Assembly (NCBI GenBank): GCA_036657595.1
Contig: JAVXFZ010000099.1
Location: 1-8,223 of the forward strand
Length of the DNA: 8,223 bases
Reading direction: 5' to 3'
Origin: Odoribacter sp036657595
Lineage (GTDB): Bacteria > Bacteroidota > Bacteroidia > Bacteroidales > Marinifilaceae
Shown: positions 1 through 7,417 of the stretch, one piece after another
Numbering within the stretch: position 1 is the first letter of the stretch
Layout of the letters: each line of letters begins with the position of its first letter
Made by a program: the position numbers and the translations under genes
The notes under the pieces: model-generated
The model's input: only the letters and a program-made list of their open reading frames with translations
The model's database searches: none
Told to the model about the DNA's origin: nothing

Positions 1-3000
1 GGACTATGGAGAACTTTTTTAATTATGAAGTTAATGATGTTTTTTCTTTTTTGTTTTGTGTGTGGCGGTTATGCTAATTCACTGGCTCAATATCGAGTTA
101 ATGTGCGATTGGGAGAAACGACCTATAAACAATTATTTGAAGAAATTCGGAAGCAAACAGGGTGTATTGTTATGTACAATGATAATATGCTGAATAAGCA
201 CGATCGTGTACGTGCTGATTTTCCGGATGCAGCATTAGAGGATGTATTACAGAAAGTGTTGTCCGGCAAAGGACTTAGTTACGAAAAAGATGATGAATTC
301 ATTATTATTGTAAAAGCACCGGTAGCCCCTCAACAAAAAATAACATTAACCGGTAAAGTTCGGGATAAAGCGGGTAGTGTCTTGCCGGGAGTATCTGTGT
401 TTGTAAAAGGTACAACCGTAGGAGTCGCAACCGATAATAACGGTGCATTTAAATTGGAATTACCCAGCTTGAATAATTTGACATTGGTCTTTTCTTTTAT
501 TGGAATGAAAAGCAAAGAAGTCAAAATCTCAGATTCTAAACCATTAACTATTGTATTGGAAGAAGATGCGCAAGAGATGGATGAGGTGGTTGTGAATGGT
601 ATCTTTGAACGTAAAGCTAACACTTTTACAGGTTCTGTTCGCACGATCAGTAAGGAAGATTTAAAAAGAGTAGGTAACTCTAATGTTATGCAATCTTTAA
701 AAAACTTGGATCCATCTATTATATTTATTGATAATATGGCTTTGGGTTCTGATCCAAATGCTGTTCCGGAAATGGTATTACGTGGAAAATCATCCATCAA
801 TATAGAAGATACTGATTTAAAAGCTACTTATGGAACCGATCCCAATGCACCATTGTTTGTATTGGATGGTTTTGAAGTATCCCTTCAAAAAGTGATGGAC
901 CTTGATATGGATCGAGTGGAGAGCCTTACGATTTTGAAAGATGCTTCTGCAAAGGCTATTTATGGAGCGAAAGCTGCTAATGGTGTGATTGTTATTGAAT
1001 TGAAGAAAAGCACAAATGGTGAGTTGAGGGTAACTTATAACGGAAGTATAGATATTGAGGCTCCCGACTTGACTTCTTATGATCTGTGTGACGCAGCAGA
1101 GAAGTTGGAGATTGAAAAGATATTTGGTATGTATGATTCTCCAGAGGCAAGTTATGAGAATCAAAGAATGTCACAAAAAGTGTACAATCAGAAATTAGCA
1201 GCTGTTATATCCGGTATCAATACAGATTGGTTATCAAAACCCGTACAGATGGGTGTAGGTACAAAACACGGCGTATCGGTTGAATTGGGCGATAAGGAGC
1301 TTAGAGCGATCATAGATCTTTCTTATAACAATATAAAAGGTGTTATGAAAGGTTCGGATAGAACTAATATTTCTGGAGGTCTATCCCTTTCCTATCGTCG
1401 CAGCAAATTTTTGTTCCGTGATCAATTTACAATTACCTCAAATGTTGCTAACGATTCTAAATATGGTTCGTTCAGTGAATATGCAGCTTTAAATCCGTAT
1501 TATACTCCTTATGATCAATATGGAATGATCACAGAAAATATTGTTCCTCATTTGGAAACCGGCAATAGTGTCACCGTCAATGAGTGGATGAAGAAAATCG
1601 AATTTCAAGCCAATCCTTTGTACAATGCTCAATTGAATACATTGCTTCGGAATAAATACATTGATTTCACCAATAACTTTGAAATTCAATGGTTTGTATT
1701 TGAAGGATTGAAAGCTACTGCAAGATTGGGTTTAACGGAGAAAAGAAGTCGGGAAGATCAATTTTATCCTGCCAATCATCTGAAATTTAGGAATTTTATC
1801 AATGAAGATCAATTCCGTAAAGGTTCTTACAAATTAGCCAACGGAGAGGAAAGTAATATTAGTGGCAAAATTGATATTCAATACAATAAAGAATTTTTGC
1901 CGGGACATACCGTTTACGTTAATGGTGGTTTTGATGTTGATCAGAAAAAATATTCTAATACAATACATAATGCTGAGGGCTTTCCCAGTGATAAAATGAA
2001 CGATATCATTTTTGCGCGGCAATATACAAAAGATACCAAACCAAGTGGTACCGAACAGACGATTCGAAGTATCGGTTATTATTTGTCGGCTAACTATTCT
2101 TTTGACAGCCGTATTAACTTAGATGGAACTTTCCGTCAAAATGCCTCAAGCCAATATGGAGCAAATAGTCGTTGGGGTGAATTCTGGAGTGTGGGAGCCA
2201 GTTGGAACTTGCACAATGAAACGTGGTTGAAGGGATCGGATATTGGTCAACTTAGGCTGAGAGCTTCAACCGGTTCAACCGGTTCGCAGAGTACCGCTGC
2301 TTACAATGCCATTGCTTCTTTTGAATATTTCTTAGATAAAACCTATAACAATGCTTTAGGGGCTCAGCTAAAAAATATGCGAAATGAGTCATTGAAATGG
2401 CAGGAAAAGATGGAATATAATTTTGGTCTTGATTTTAATTATAAAAACCGTTATTCATTGACATTGGAATATTATATTTCAACAACTAACAATGCTGTAA
2501 ACCCATTGGATTTGGTTCCCTCAACAGGTTTTTCAACCGTACAGGAAAATGTCGGGAAGGTAGAAAATCGGGGAATTGATTTTCGGGCCTCTGCCACGGC
2601 TTGGCAAAGAACGTCAGACAGATCTTTTTTGCGCTTCTCGTTAATGCTTTCGCATAATAAAAATAAGTTGAAGGATATTTCCAACGCGATGCGTTCGTAC
2701 AATGAAAGACAAAATGAATTAGCTTCAAAAGATAACAAACCGGTCAATAAATATTACGACGGAGTATCTATGGATGCTATTTGGGCAATGCCTTCTTTAG
2801 GTATAGATCCGGCTACGGGAAAGGAAATCTATCTGGCGACTGACAAAAATGGTAATACTTATAGGACCTTTACTTATGATGGAAGCCAACAGGTTGTTTG
2901 TGGTGATAAAATGGAAAAGATCAACGGAAATGCGGGGGTAGATTTTATGTACAAAGGATTTGGTGTCAGTGCTGTACTTATTTTCAAATATGGAGGTAAA

Positions 3001-3396
3001 ATGTATAACTCCACGTTGGTAAGTAAAGTGGAGAATGCTGATATGGAAGGGAATGTAGATCGCCGTATTTTCACTGGTAGGTGGAGAAAAGAAGGAGATA
3101 TCTCTCCTTATAAGGCATTGGGGAAAGTATATCTTGGTGACAAGGATGAATTTGCATCGCCCAAAACTTATGAAACCAGTCGGTTTGTACAAAAGAGAAA
3201 TGAGTTGACTATTTCTTCTTTACAAGCTTCCTATGACTTTTTCCGTCACGCTTTTGTCAAGAAAGCGGGTTTTGAAAGAATTGTCTTGCGCTTTAATGTG
3301 AATGACTTAGCTACCTTCTCGACTATTAAGATTGAAAGAGGTACAGATTATCCGTTTGCCAGAAAATTCAATGCTTCGCTGACATTTACCTTGTAA
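1..3396 (+). CDS. SusC/RagA-like TonB-dependent outer-membrane transporter with STN domain (5' end probably outside window)
   Basis: TonB-dependent transporter that imports a ligand across the outer membrane together with the SusD-like protein encoded next. Residues are counted from the first ATG in the window, at base 25 (1123 aa). They show a hydrophobic signal segment (3-17) with likely cleavage at SLA|Q (21/22), then an STN domain (about 25-97) and a carboxypeptidase-regulatory-like beta domain (about 105-178, with GKVRDKAGSVLPGVSVFVKG). A TonB-box-like MDEVVV (185-190) precedes a plug (about 200-328) with VLRGKSSI, LFVLDGFEV and ILKDASAKAIYGAKAANGV. The rest is the beta-barrel, ending in a strand-like SLTFTL. 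The STN domain is known in receptors that signal to FecR/ECF sigma pairs. The frame is open from base 1 and encodes GLWRTFLI before the ATG. This looks like the n-region of many SusC signal peptides, so the real start is probably upstream. The stop TAA is followed two codons later by an in-frame TAG. Family assignment is very secure; the substrate is unknown. Confidence 0.96.
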   Translation, partial: GLWRTFLIMKLMMFFLFCFVCGGYANSLAQYRVNVRLGETTYKQLFEEIRKQTGCIVMYNDNMLNKHDRVRADFPDAALEDVLQKVLSGKGLSYEKDDEFIIIVKAPVAPQQKITLTGKVRDKAGSVLPGVSVFVKGTTVGVATDNNGAFKLELPSLNNLTLVFSFIGMKSKEVKISDSKPLTIVLEEDAQEMDEVVVNGIFERKANTFTGSVRTISKEDLKRVGNSNVMQSLKNLDPSIIFIDNMALGSDPNAVPEMVLRGKSSINIEDTDLKATYGTDPNAPLFVLDGFEVSLQKVMDLDMDRVESLTILKDASAKAIYGAKAANGVIVIELKKSTNGELRVTYNGSIDIEAPDLTSYDLCDAAEKLEIEKIFGMYDSPEASYENQRMSQKVYNQKLAAVISGINTDWLSKPVQMGVGTKHGVSVELGDKELRAIIDLSYNNIKGVMKGSDRTNISGGLSLSYRRSKFLFRDQFTITSNVANDSKYGSFSEYAALNPYYTPYDQYGMITENIVPHLETGNSVTVNEWMKKIEFQANPLYNAQLNTLLRNKYIDFTNNFEIQWFVFEGLKATARLGLTEKRSREDQFYPANHLKFRNFINEDQFRKGSYKLANGEESNISGKIDIQYNKEFLPGHTVYVNGGFDVDQKKYSNTIHNAEGFPSDKMNDIIFARQYTKDTKPSGTEQTIRSIGYYLSANYSFDSRINLDGTFRQNASSQYGANSRWGEFWSVGASWNLHNETWLKGSDIGQLRLRASTGSTGSQSTAAYNAIASFEYFLDKTYNNALGAQLKNMRNESLKWQEKMEYNFGLDFNYKNRYSLTLEYYISTTNNAVNPLDLVPSTGFSTVQENVGKVENRGIDFRASATAWQRTSDRSFLRFSLMLSHNKNKLKDISNAMRSYNERQNELASKDNKPVNKYYDGVSMDAIWAMPSLGIDPATGKEIYLATDKNGNTYRTFTYDGSQQVVCGDKMEKINGNAGVDFMYKGFGVSAVLIFKYGGKMYNSTLVSKVENADMEGNVDRRIFTGRWRKEGDISPYKALGKVYLGDKDEFASPKTYETSRFVQKRNELTISSLQASYDFFRHAFVKKAGFERIVLRFNVNDLATFSTIKIERGTDYPFARKFNASLTFTL

Positions 3397-3426
3397 AAAT
3401 AGTAAAAGATTTAAATACAAAGTTTT

Positions 3427-4941
3427 ATGAAACGTTTGAAAAATATTATTTTCATATTATCCCTTGCTTTGTTCGTCGCTTCGTGCACGAACTGGCTGGA
3501 CGTACAACCCAAAACTGAAGTCAAACAAGATAAAATGTTTGAAAATGAAGCAGGGTTTAAAGATGCCCTCATCGGTGCTTATATGTTGATGGGTGATACA
3601 ATGATTTACGGACGGGAATTAACCCATAACTTTTTGGAGGTGTTAGCACAGCAATATGATATGGTTTCTACCTCAAATCTGTATTATCAGGCTAAACTAT
3701 ATTCATATAATAATCTTGGTATAGAGGCAAAAATCAATACTATTTGGAGTAAAATCTATCGAGTCATAGCTAATTTGAATGCTGTACTTGAAAATATCGA
3801 AATGAAGAAAAATGTTTTACATCCGACCAATTATGCGAATATAAAGGCAGAAGCTCTCGGATTACGTGCTTTTTTGCATTTTGATTTGTTACGAATGTTT
3901 GGTTGGGGTGACATTGTCAATAATCCCTCAAACTTAGACAGGTTATGTATACCCTATGTAACCCGATACAGCAAAGAGATGACAAAACAGTCAACGGTGA
4001 AAGAGATATTAGGTTATATCCACACGGATCTGAATGAGGCGGAACAATTACTGTCTTATTATGATCTTTATAATCAGGTAGCGCAAGAAGATGATTATGA
4101 ATTGCCCAATGATGACAAATTTTATAGTGATAGAAGATCCCGTTTCAATTATTATGCAGCCAGAGCAACACAAGCCCGTGTTTATATGTGGGAAGGTAAA
4201 TACAAAGAAGCTTTGGAAAGAGTCTCTCTATTTACTCAGAAAGGGGCGGAAAAGATCCAGTGGGTTGACTTAGATAGAAGTGTTATTAATGCTGAATTGG
4301 TAGATAGAGATTTGACATTTACGACGGAGCATATCTTTAATTTGGATGTTCATAGTATGTATCCACCTTTAAAGTCCTATATAGAACAGTTTCAAATTCA
4401 TGGTAGTTTTACTGTTCAGGATAACACGCTATATTTTTATCACACTAAATTGAGAGCAGATGCTTTGTATGAGGTGACTAAGGGAGGTGCGAATGACCAA
4501 AGAAATGCAGCTCTTTATGAAAGAGTAGACAATACTCATTATTTATTTTTAAAATTCAAGGAAGCACCTAACTCCAAGTCTCCGGCAAAAAACAAAATGC
4601 CTTTGATCAAAAAAGCGGAAATGTTTTATTATGCGGCAGAATGTTACAATCGGCAAAATGAACCGGGGAAAGCCATCGAACTGCTGAATGAAGTGCGCGC
4701 AGCGAGAGGGATTGACCGTTTATATGCTCTCCCTTCCACATTGACAACAGCGGAAGTCGACAATGAAATCCTGAAAGAATGGAAAAAAGAATACCTTGAA
4801 GAAGGGCAGATGTTCTACTATTATAAAAGATTAGGATTGCAAATCCCTGATGCGGGTGTTTCGGGTGATGCTGCATTTGTATTGCCGTTGCCTAAGAGTG
4901 AAATTGATCTTGGTGGACGGGAAGACTATAAAAAAGATTGA
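3427..4941 (+). CDS. RagB/SusD-like outer-membrane nutrient-binding lipoprotein
   Basis: Surface lipoprotein that caps the SusC barrel and captures ligand. The 504-residue protein has a lipoprotein signal ending LFVASC, with Cys20 the likely lipidated residue. SusD hallmarks run along the whole length: NWLDVQPKTEV and a GFKDALIGAY stretch (22-52), AEALGLRAFLHFDLLRMFGW (141-160), and TPR-like NYYAARATQARVYMWEGKY (241-259). The C-terminal part has EMFYYAAECYNR and AIELLNEVRAARGI (398-429), EYLEEGQMFYYYKR (455-468) and FVLPLPKSEIDLGGR (484-498). The protein is full length for the family, with no frameshift. It starts 30 bases after the SusC stop. The ATG sits in an A/T-rich context without a clear Shine-Dalgarno, and the Met-Lys-Arg signal peptide supports this start. 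The residues just after Cys20 (TNWLD) are less acidic than those of the two following lipoproteins. The ligand cannot be read from the sequence. Confidence 0.96.
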   Translation: MKRLKNIIFILSLALFVASCTNWLDVQPKTEVKQDKMFENEAGFKDALIGAYMLMGDTMIYGRELTHNFLEVLAQQYDMVSTSNLYYQAKLYSYNNLGIEAKINTIWSKIYRVIANLNAVLENIEMKKNVLHPTNYANIKAEALGLRAFLHFDLLRMFGWGDIVNNPSNLDRLCIPYVTRYSKEMTKQSTVKEILGYIHTDLNEAEQLLSYYDLYNQVAQEDDYELPNDDKFYSDRRSRFNYYAARATQARVYMWEGKYKEALERVSLFTQKGAEKIQWVDLDRSVINAELVDRDLTFTTEHIFNLDVHSMYPPLKSYIEQFQIHGSFTVQDNTLYFYHTKLRADALYEVTKGGANDQRNAALYERVDNTHYLFLKFKEAPNSKSPAKNKMPLIKKAEMFYYAAECYNRQNEPGKAIELLNEVRAARGIDRLYALPSTLTTAEVDNEILKEWKKEYLEEGQMFYYYKRLGLQIPDAGVSGDAAFVLPLPKSEIDLGGREDYKKD

Positions 4942-4970
4942 TGAATAAATCCATTTAAAAATCAGAGAAA

Positions 4971-5735
4971 ATGAAAAATAAAATATTTATTACTGGTCTA
5001 TGTGCGGCACTTTCTCTTCTATTTCTTTTCAATTCTTGTAAAAAAGAAGAGATTATGATTTACGAACCGTCAGCAGCTGTTTATTTCAGTGAATATTCGA
5101 GAACCTATACATTTGTTGAAAATATGGATCGTCTTGAAATAGGCAATGATACGCTCAAAATACCTGTACAGATTTCGGGAATGACAGCCGACTATAAACG
5201 TACGGTGAGAATGGAAGTGGTCGAATCCGATACGCTGAATACGGCATCAAAAGAGATGTATCGCCTCATTGATGGCTATGTTAATGCTCAAAATTACAAA
5301 GGATATGTACCGGTCAGAATCAATTACACCAAAGACTTGGACGATTCTGTTTATGTATTAAGAGTAAGGCTTGTTGCTACCGAAGATTTTCCGGGAGTTG
5401 ATTTGGAGAAAAAAGTAATATCCATTTCTATGACCAATAAATTGACTGAACCATCGAATTGGAGAAGACTAAAAAGTTCTTTCGGTCCTTATTCCGACTC
5501 GTGGTACCGATTTATTCTGCTTAAAACGGGATTAGCCAGTATACCCTATTGGTCTTACAACGGTAGTGCGGATAGCAACAATCCGGATCCTGAAAAATGG
5601 ACAATGACGTATGCCGAAATGAAAGCTTATGCTGCTCTAACGAAAGTAGAATTGGATAAATACAACAGAAGTCCCAAAGGACCTTTGCTACACGAAGATG
5701 GTCCCGAGAAAGGCAAACAGGTGATGATGCCTTAA
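4971..5735 (+). CDS. DUF4843-type lipoprotein, SusCD accessory
   Basis: Probable surface lipoprotein of 254 residues. It has a basic n-region (MKNK), a hydrophobic core and a lipobox ending FNSC with Cys23. CKKEE directly at the cysteine resembles the Bacteroidota lipoprotein export signal (Lys followed by acidic residues), which points to display on the cell surface. The mature part fits the DUF4843 pattern as I recall it: AVYFSEYSRTYTF (36-48), IPVQISGMTADYKRTVRMEV (64-83), a GYVPVRINYTKDLDDSVYVL segment (111-130), TNKLTEPSNW (155-164) and FGPYSDSWYRFI (171-182). It is predicted to be mainly beta. Members of this family usually follow susCD and precede a PKD-like lipoprotein, as here. The biochemical role is unknown; an accessory subunit of the SusCD complex is inferred. 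It starts 29 bases after susD behind an A-rich leader (GAGAAA). The domain name rests on memory of the family, without a profile search. Confidence 0.85.
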   Translation: MKNKIFITGLCAALSLLFLFNSCKKEEIMIYEPSAAVYFSEYSRTYTFVENMDRLEIGNDTLKIPVQISGMTADYKRTVRMEVVESDTLNTASKEMYRLIDGYVNAQNYKGYVPVRINYTKDLDDSVYVLRVRLVATEDFPGVDLEKKVISISMTNKLTEPSNWRRLKSSFGPYSDSWYRFILLKTGLASIPYWSYNGSADSNNPDPEKWTMTYAEMKAYAALTKVELDKYNRSPKGPLLHEDGPEKGKQVMMP

Positions 5736-5794
5736 GGCGTAATTTGAATTTAAATATCTGATGACCAAAGGTCAACACTATAACATAAAAAAGT
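5736..5794 (+). promoter_or_regulatory. Longest intergenic gap in the operon; possible internal regulatory leader
   Basis: These 59 bases separate the DUF4843 and PKD-like genes, about twice the other gaps. They are AT-rich and contain a short inverted repeat (TGACC-AAA-GGTCA). TAATTTG at 5740-5746 is close to, but not, the Bacteroidota -7 element TAnnTTTG. No matching -33 TTTG is placed convincingly before it. It may be only an untranslated spacer with a translation leader for the next gene. Low confidence as a control element. Confidence 0.2.
5762..5774. repeat. Short inverted repeat TGACC-AAA-GGTCA
   Basis: A perfect 5-bp inverted repeat with a 3-base centre lies 21 to 33 bases before the PKD-like start codon. 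The next pair outward is mismatched (A/A), followed by two more complementary pairs. It could be a weak RNA hairpin or a small operator half-site pair. There is no following U-run, so it is not an intrinsic terminator. Chance occurrence is quite possible at this length. Confidence 0.35.
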
Positions 5795-7381
5795 ATGAAG
5801 ATACAACAGATTATATTCTTAATAATATTTGTAGGAGGATTACTGACATCCTGCTATGAAGATGAATCTTCCTTAAATTATAAATTGATCAATCCGATTA
5901 ATATTGATTTAGGAAGTGATGACGCAACAGAATTCTCCATTTTTGCTTACGATACGCTTGTAATCAAACCAATGGTTTATAGAGAAGGAACGAGCGATGC
6001 CAATTTGTCGTTCAAATGGACGATTAGTGGTTTTACGCTTGCTCCCGTCGTTTTGGATTCGACAATGACCTTGAAAAAAATCATTGAGTTACAACCGCAG
6101 GCGATTCCATACGATCTATTATTTCAGGTCACGGATCATACCACGGGAATCATTCAGGAACAAAGCTATAAAGTTACCGTACAGACTCCGTTTGGTTCCG
6201 GACTGGTTGTTTCTGAAACCAGAGATGATATCACGTCGGACATTTCATTGATCAGGTCTTACTATTTCAGCGGTGGCTTTAAGAAAGGTCAAGATACGAC
6301 GATGCGTAATTTATTCTCACTGGTTAATAAAAGAAAGATCGGAGGGGTAGGGAAAGCTATTTTATCGAGTAGTTACGGTGTATATGGTCGATTCTTAACT
6401 ATTGGAACCGATAGGAGCATTGATCGGGTAGATCCGTTTGACTATTCTTATATTGATGGGAACGGAAATTCATTTATGATTGATCCGAAAAATTATGATG
6501 TCTCCAGTTTGGGCTTTAGTCCAAGTGCCGGAGCGATGGAGGCATTGGTGATCGGTGGTAAAGTATATACCCACGCATTGCAATCGACGGTTATACACAC
6601 TTATTCCTATTATCTGTTGACAAATGATATGTCGGATTATAGAATCAGTCTCTTAACCTTGCCTGAATGGGCGTATGGATTGTGTTTTGATGAGCTGAAT
6701 GGAAGGTTTTTAGAGATCAGCGGAACCTCCAAGCTCCGAGTGATTGACAGTAAGAAATTGGATTCGGATGCTCCCTTTGATCCGAATAAATTGCAAAATT
6801 TCACCTGTCGTGCTATGTTTTCAGGAAAAAATAACATTGGACATAATATATTACAAGAGAAAGATCCGCTCACAGGAAAGCCGAAAGCAGATGGAGATGT
6901 ATATTGCTACGACACAAAGCAAAAACATTATTATGATGATGAAACCTTTATAAATGGAATGCCTTCTAAGGTGATGGATTTGAGTAATTTTGAGGGTGTT
7001 AAGGGAGCACGTTTCTTTACAGGTACCAATAATAGAGATTATATCTATTATGCGACCTCTAACAAGATCTATACAATAGACTTGACGATGAATAAGGCTA
7101 CGGAAGACTATACGGTTGAGAATCCCAATGAAGAAATCACCTCGATGGCTGTGTGGCTGGGGAGTGGGCTGATGAGCTATACCAATAATAAGGGCGATAT
7201 AGCTACGACAGGATCAAATAACAATATGTTAGTGGTAACAACCTATAATTCCATCACGAAGGAAGGATTTGTTAGGACACTTCCGATTGCTATTTTTTCA
7301 GGGCGTATCGAACAAAACAAAGAGTTACACGATGTATATGGTGGATTCGGAAAAATCACTGCTACATCAACTCAAAAATAA
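5795..7381 (+). CDS. PKD-like family (PKD_2-type) lipoprotein
   Basis: Probable surface lipoprotein of 528 residues. The signal peptide has lipobox LLTSC (Cys20), followed by YEDES, an acid-rich stretch that fits surface export in Bacteroidota. The N-terminal part (about 30-132) looks like an Ig/PKD-type beta sandwich: DTLVIKPMV (53-61), LSFKWTISG (71-79) and YDLLFQVTDHTTG (106-118) leading into YKVTVQ. After a hinge with GSGLVVSE (134-141), the remaining ~390 residues are Gly/aromatic-rich with short alternating strands (for example RFLTIGTDRS, LRVIDSKKL, DYIYYATSNKIYTIDL). This could be a beta-propeller-like fold, but that is inference. No catalytic motif is evident. The gene lies 59 bases after the DUF4843 gene, the largest gap in the cluster, so a weak internal promoter is possible. 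The A-rich leader (CATAAAAAAGT) before ATG supports the start. Its position in the cluster matches PKD-like lipoproteins that accompany SusCD-DUF4843. Function is unknown. Confidence 0.85.
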   Translation: MKIQQIIFLIIFVGGLLTSCYEDESSLNYKLINPINIDLGSDDATEFSIFAYDTLVIKPMVYREGTSDANLSFKWTISGFTLAPVVLDSTMTLKKIIELQPQAIPYDLLFQVTDHTTGIIQEQSYKVTVQTPFGSGLVVSETRDDITSDISLIRSYYFSGGFKKGQDTTMRNLFSLVNKRKIGGVGKAILSSSYGVYGRFLTIGTDRSIDRVDPFDYSYIDGNGNSFMIDPKNYDVSSLGFSPSAGAMEALVIGGKVYTHALQSTVIHTYSYYLLTNDMSDYRISLLTLPEWAYGLCFDELNGRFLEISGTSKLRVIDSKKLDSDAPFDPNKLQNFTCRAMFSGKNNIGHNILQEKDPLTGKPKADGDVYCYDTKQKHYYDDETFINGMPSKVMDLSNFEGVKGARFFTGTNNRDYIYYATSNKIYTIDLTMNKATEDYTVENPNEEITSMAVWLGSGLMSYTNNKGDIATTGSNNNMLVVTTYNSITKEGFVRTLPIAIFSGRIEQNKELHDVYGGFGKITATSTQK

Positions 7382-7417
7382 AAAAGAGATTGATTAGATA
7401 ACTATAAAATAATGGAT

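Noticed and set aside
330..800. Long antisense open frame opposite the 5' part of susC
   Set aside because: It has no recognisable domain or start context and lies entirely inside the well-supported SusC coding frame. The same applies to the other minus-strand frames opposite susC, susD and the PKD-like gene.
2265..2282. Tandem 9-base direct repeat TTCAACCGG x2, with overlapping AACCGGTT palindromes
   Set aside because: It lies within susC and encodes the Ser-Thr-Gly doublet of the RASTGSTGSQ segment, a place where SusC barrels commonly carry a conserved Gly/Thr motif. Coding constraint explains it.
4091..4273. Short + strand frame inside susD
   Set aside because: It is an alternative frame within a conserved TPR-region coding sequence of SusD and has no independent signal.
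5740..5746. TAATTTG as a Bacteroidota -7 promoter element
   Set aside because: The consensus TAnnTTTG needs two bases between TA and TTTG. Only one is present, and no well-spaced -33 TTTG was found.
7382..7411. Possible terminator after the PKD-like gene
   Set aside because: The 30-base gap has no GC-rich hairpin or T-run and leads directly into the next lipoprotein gene.
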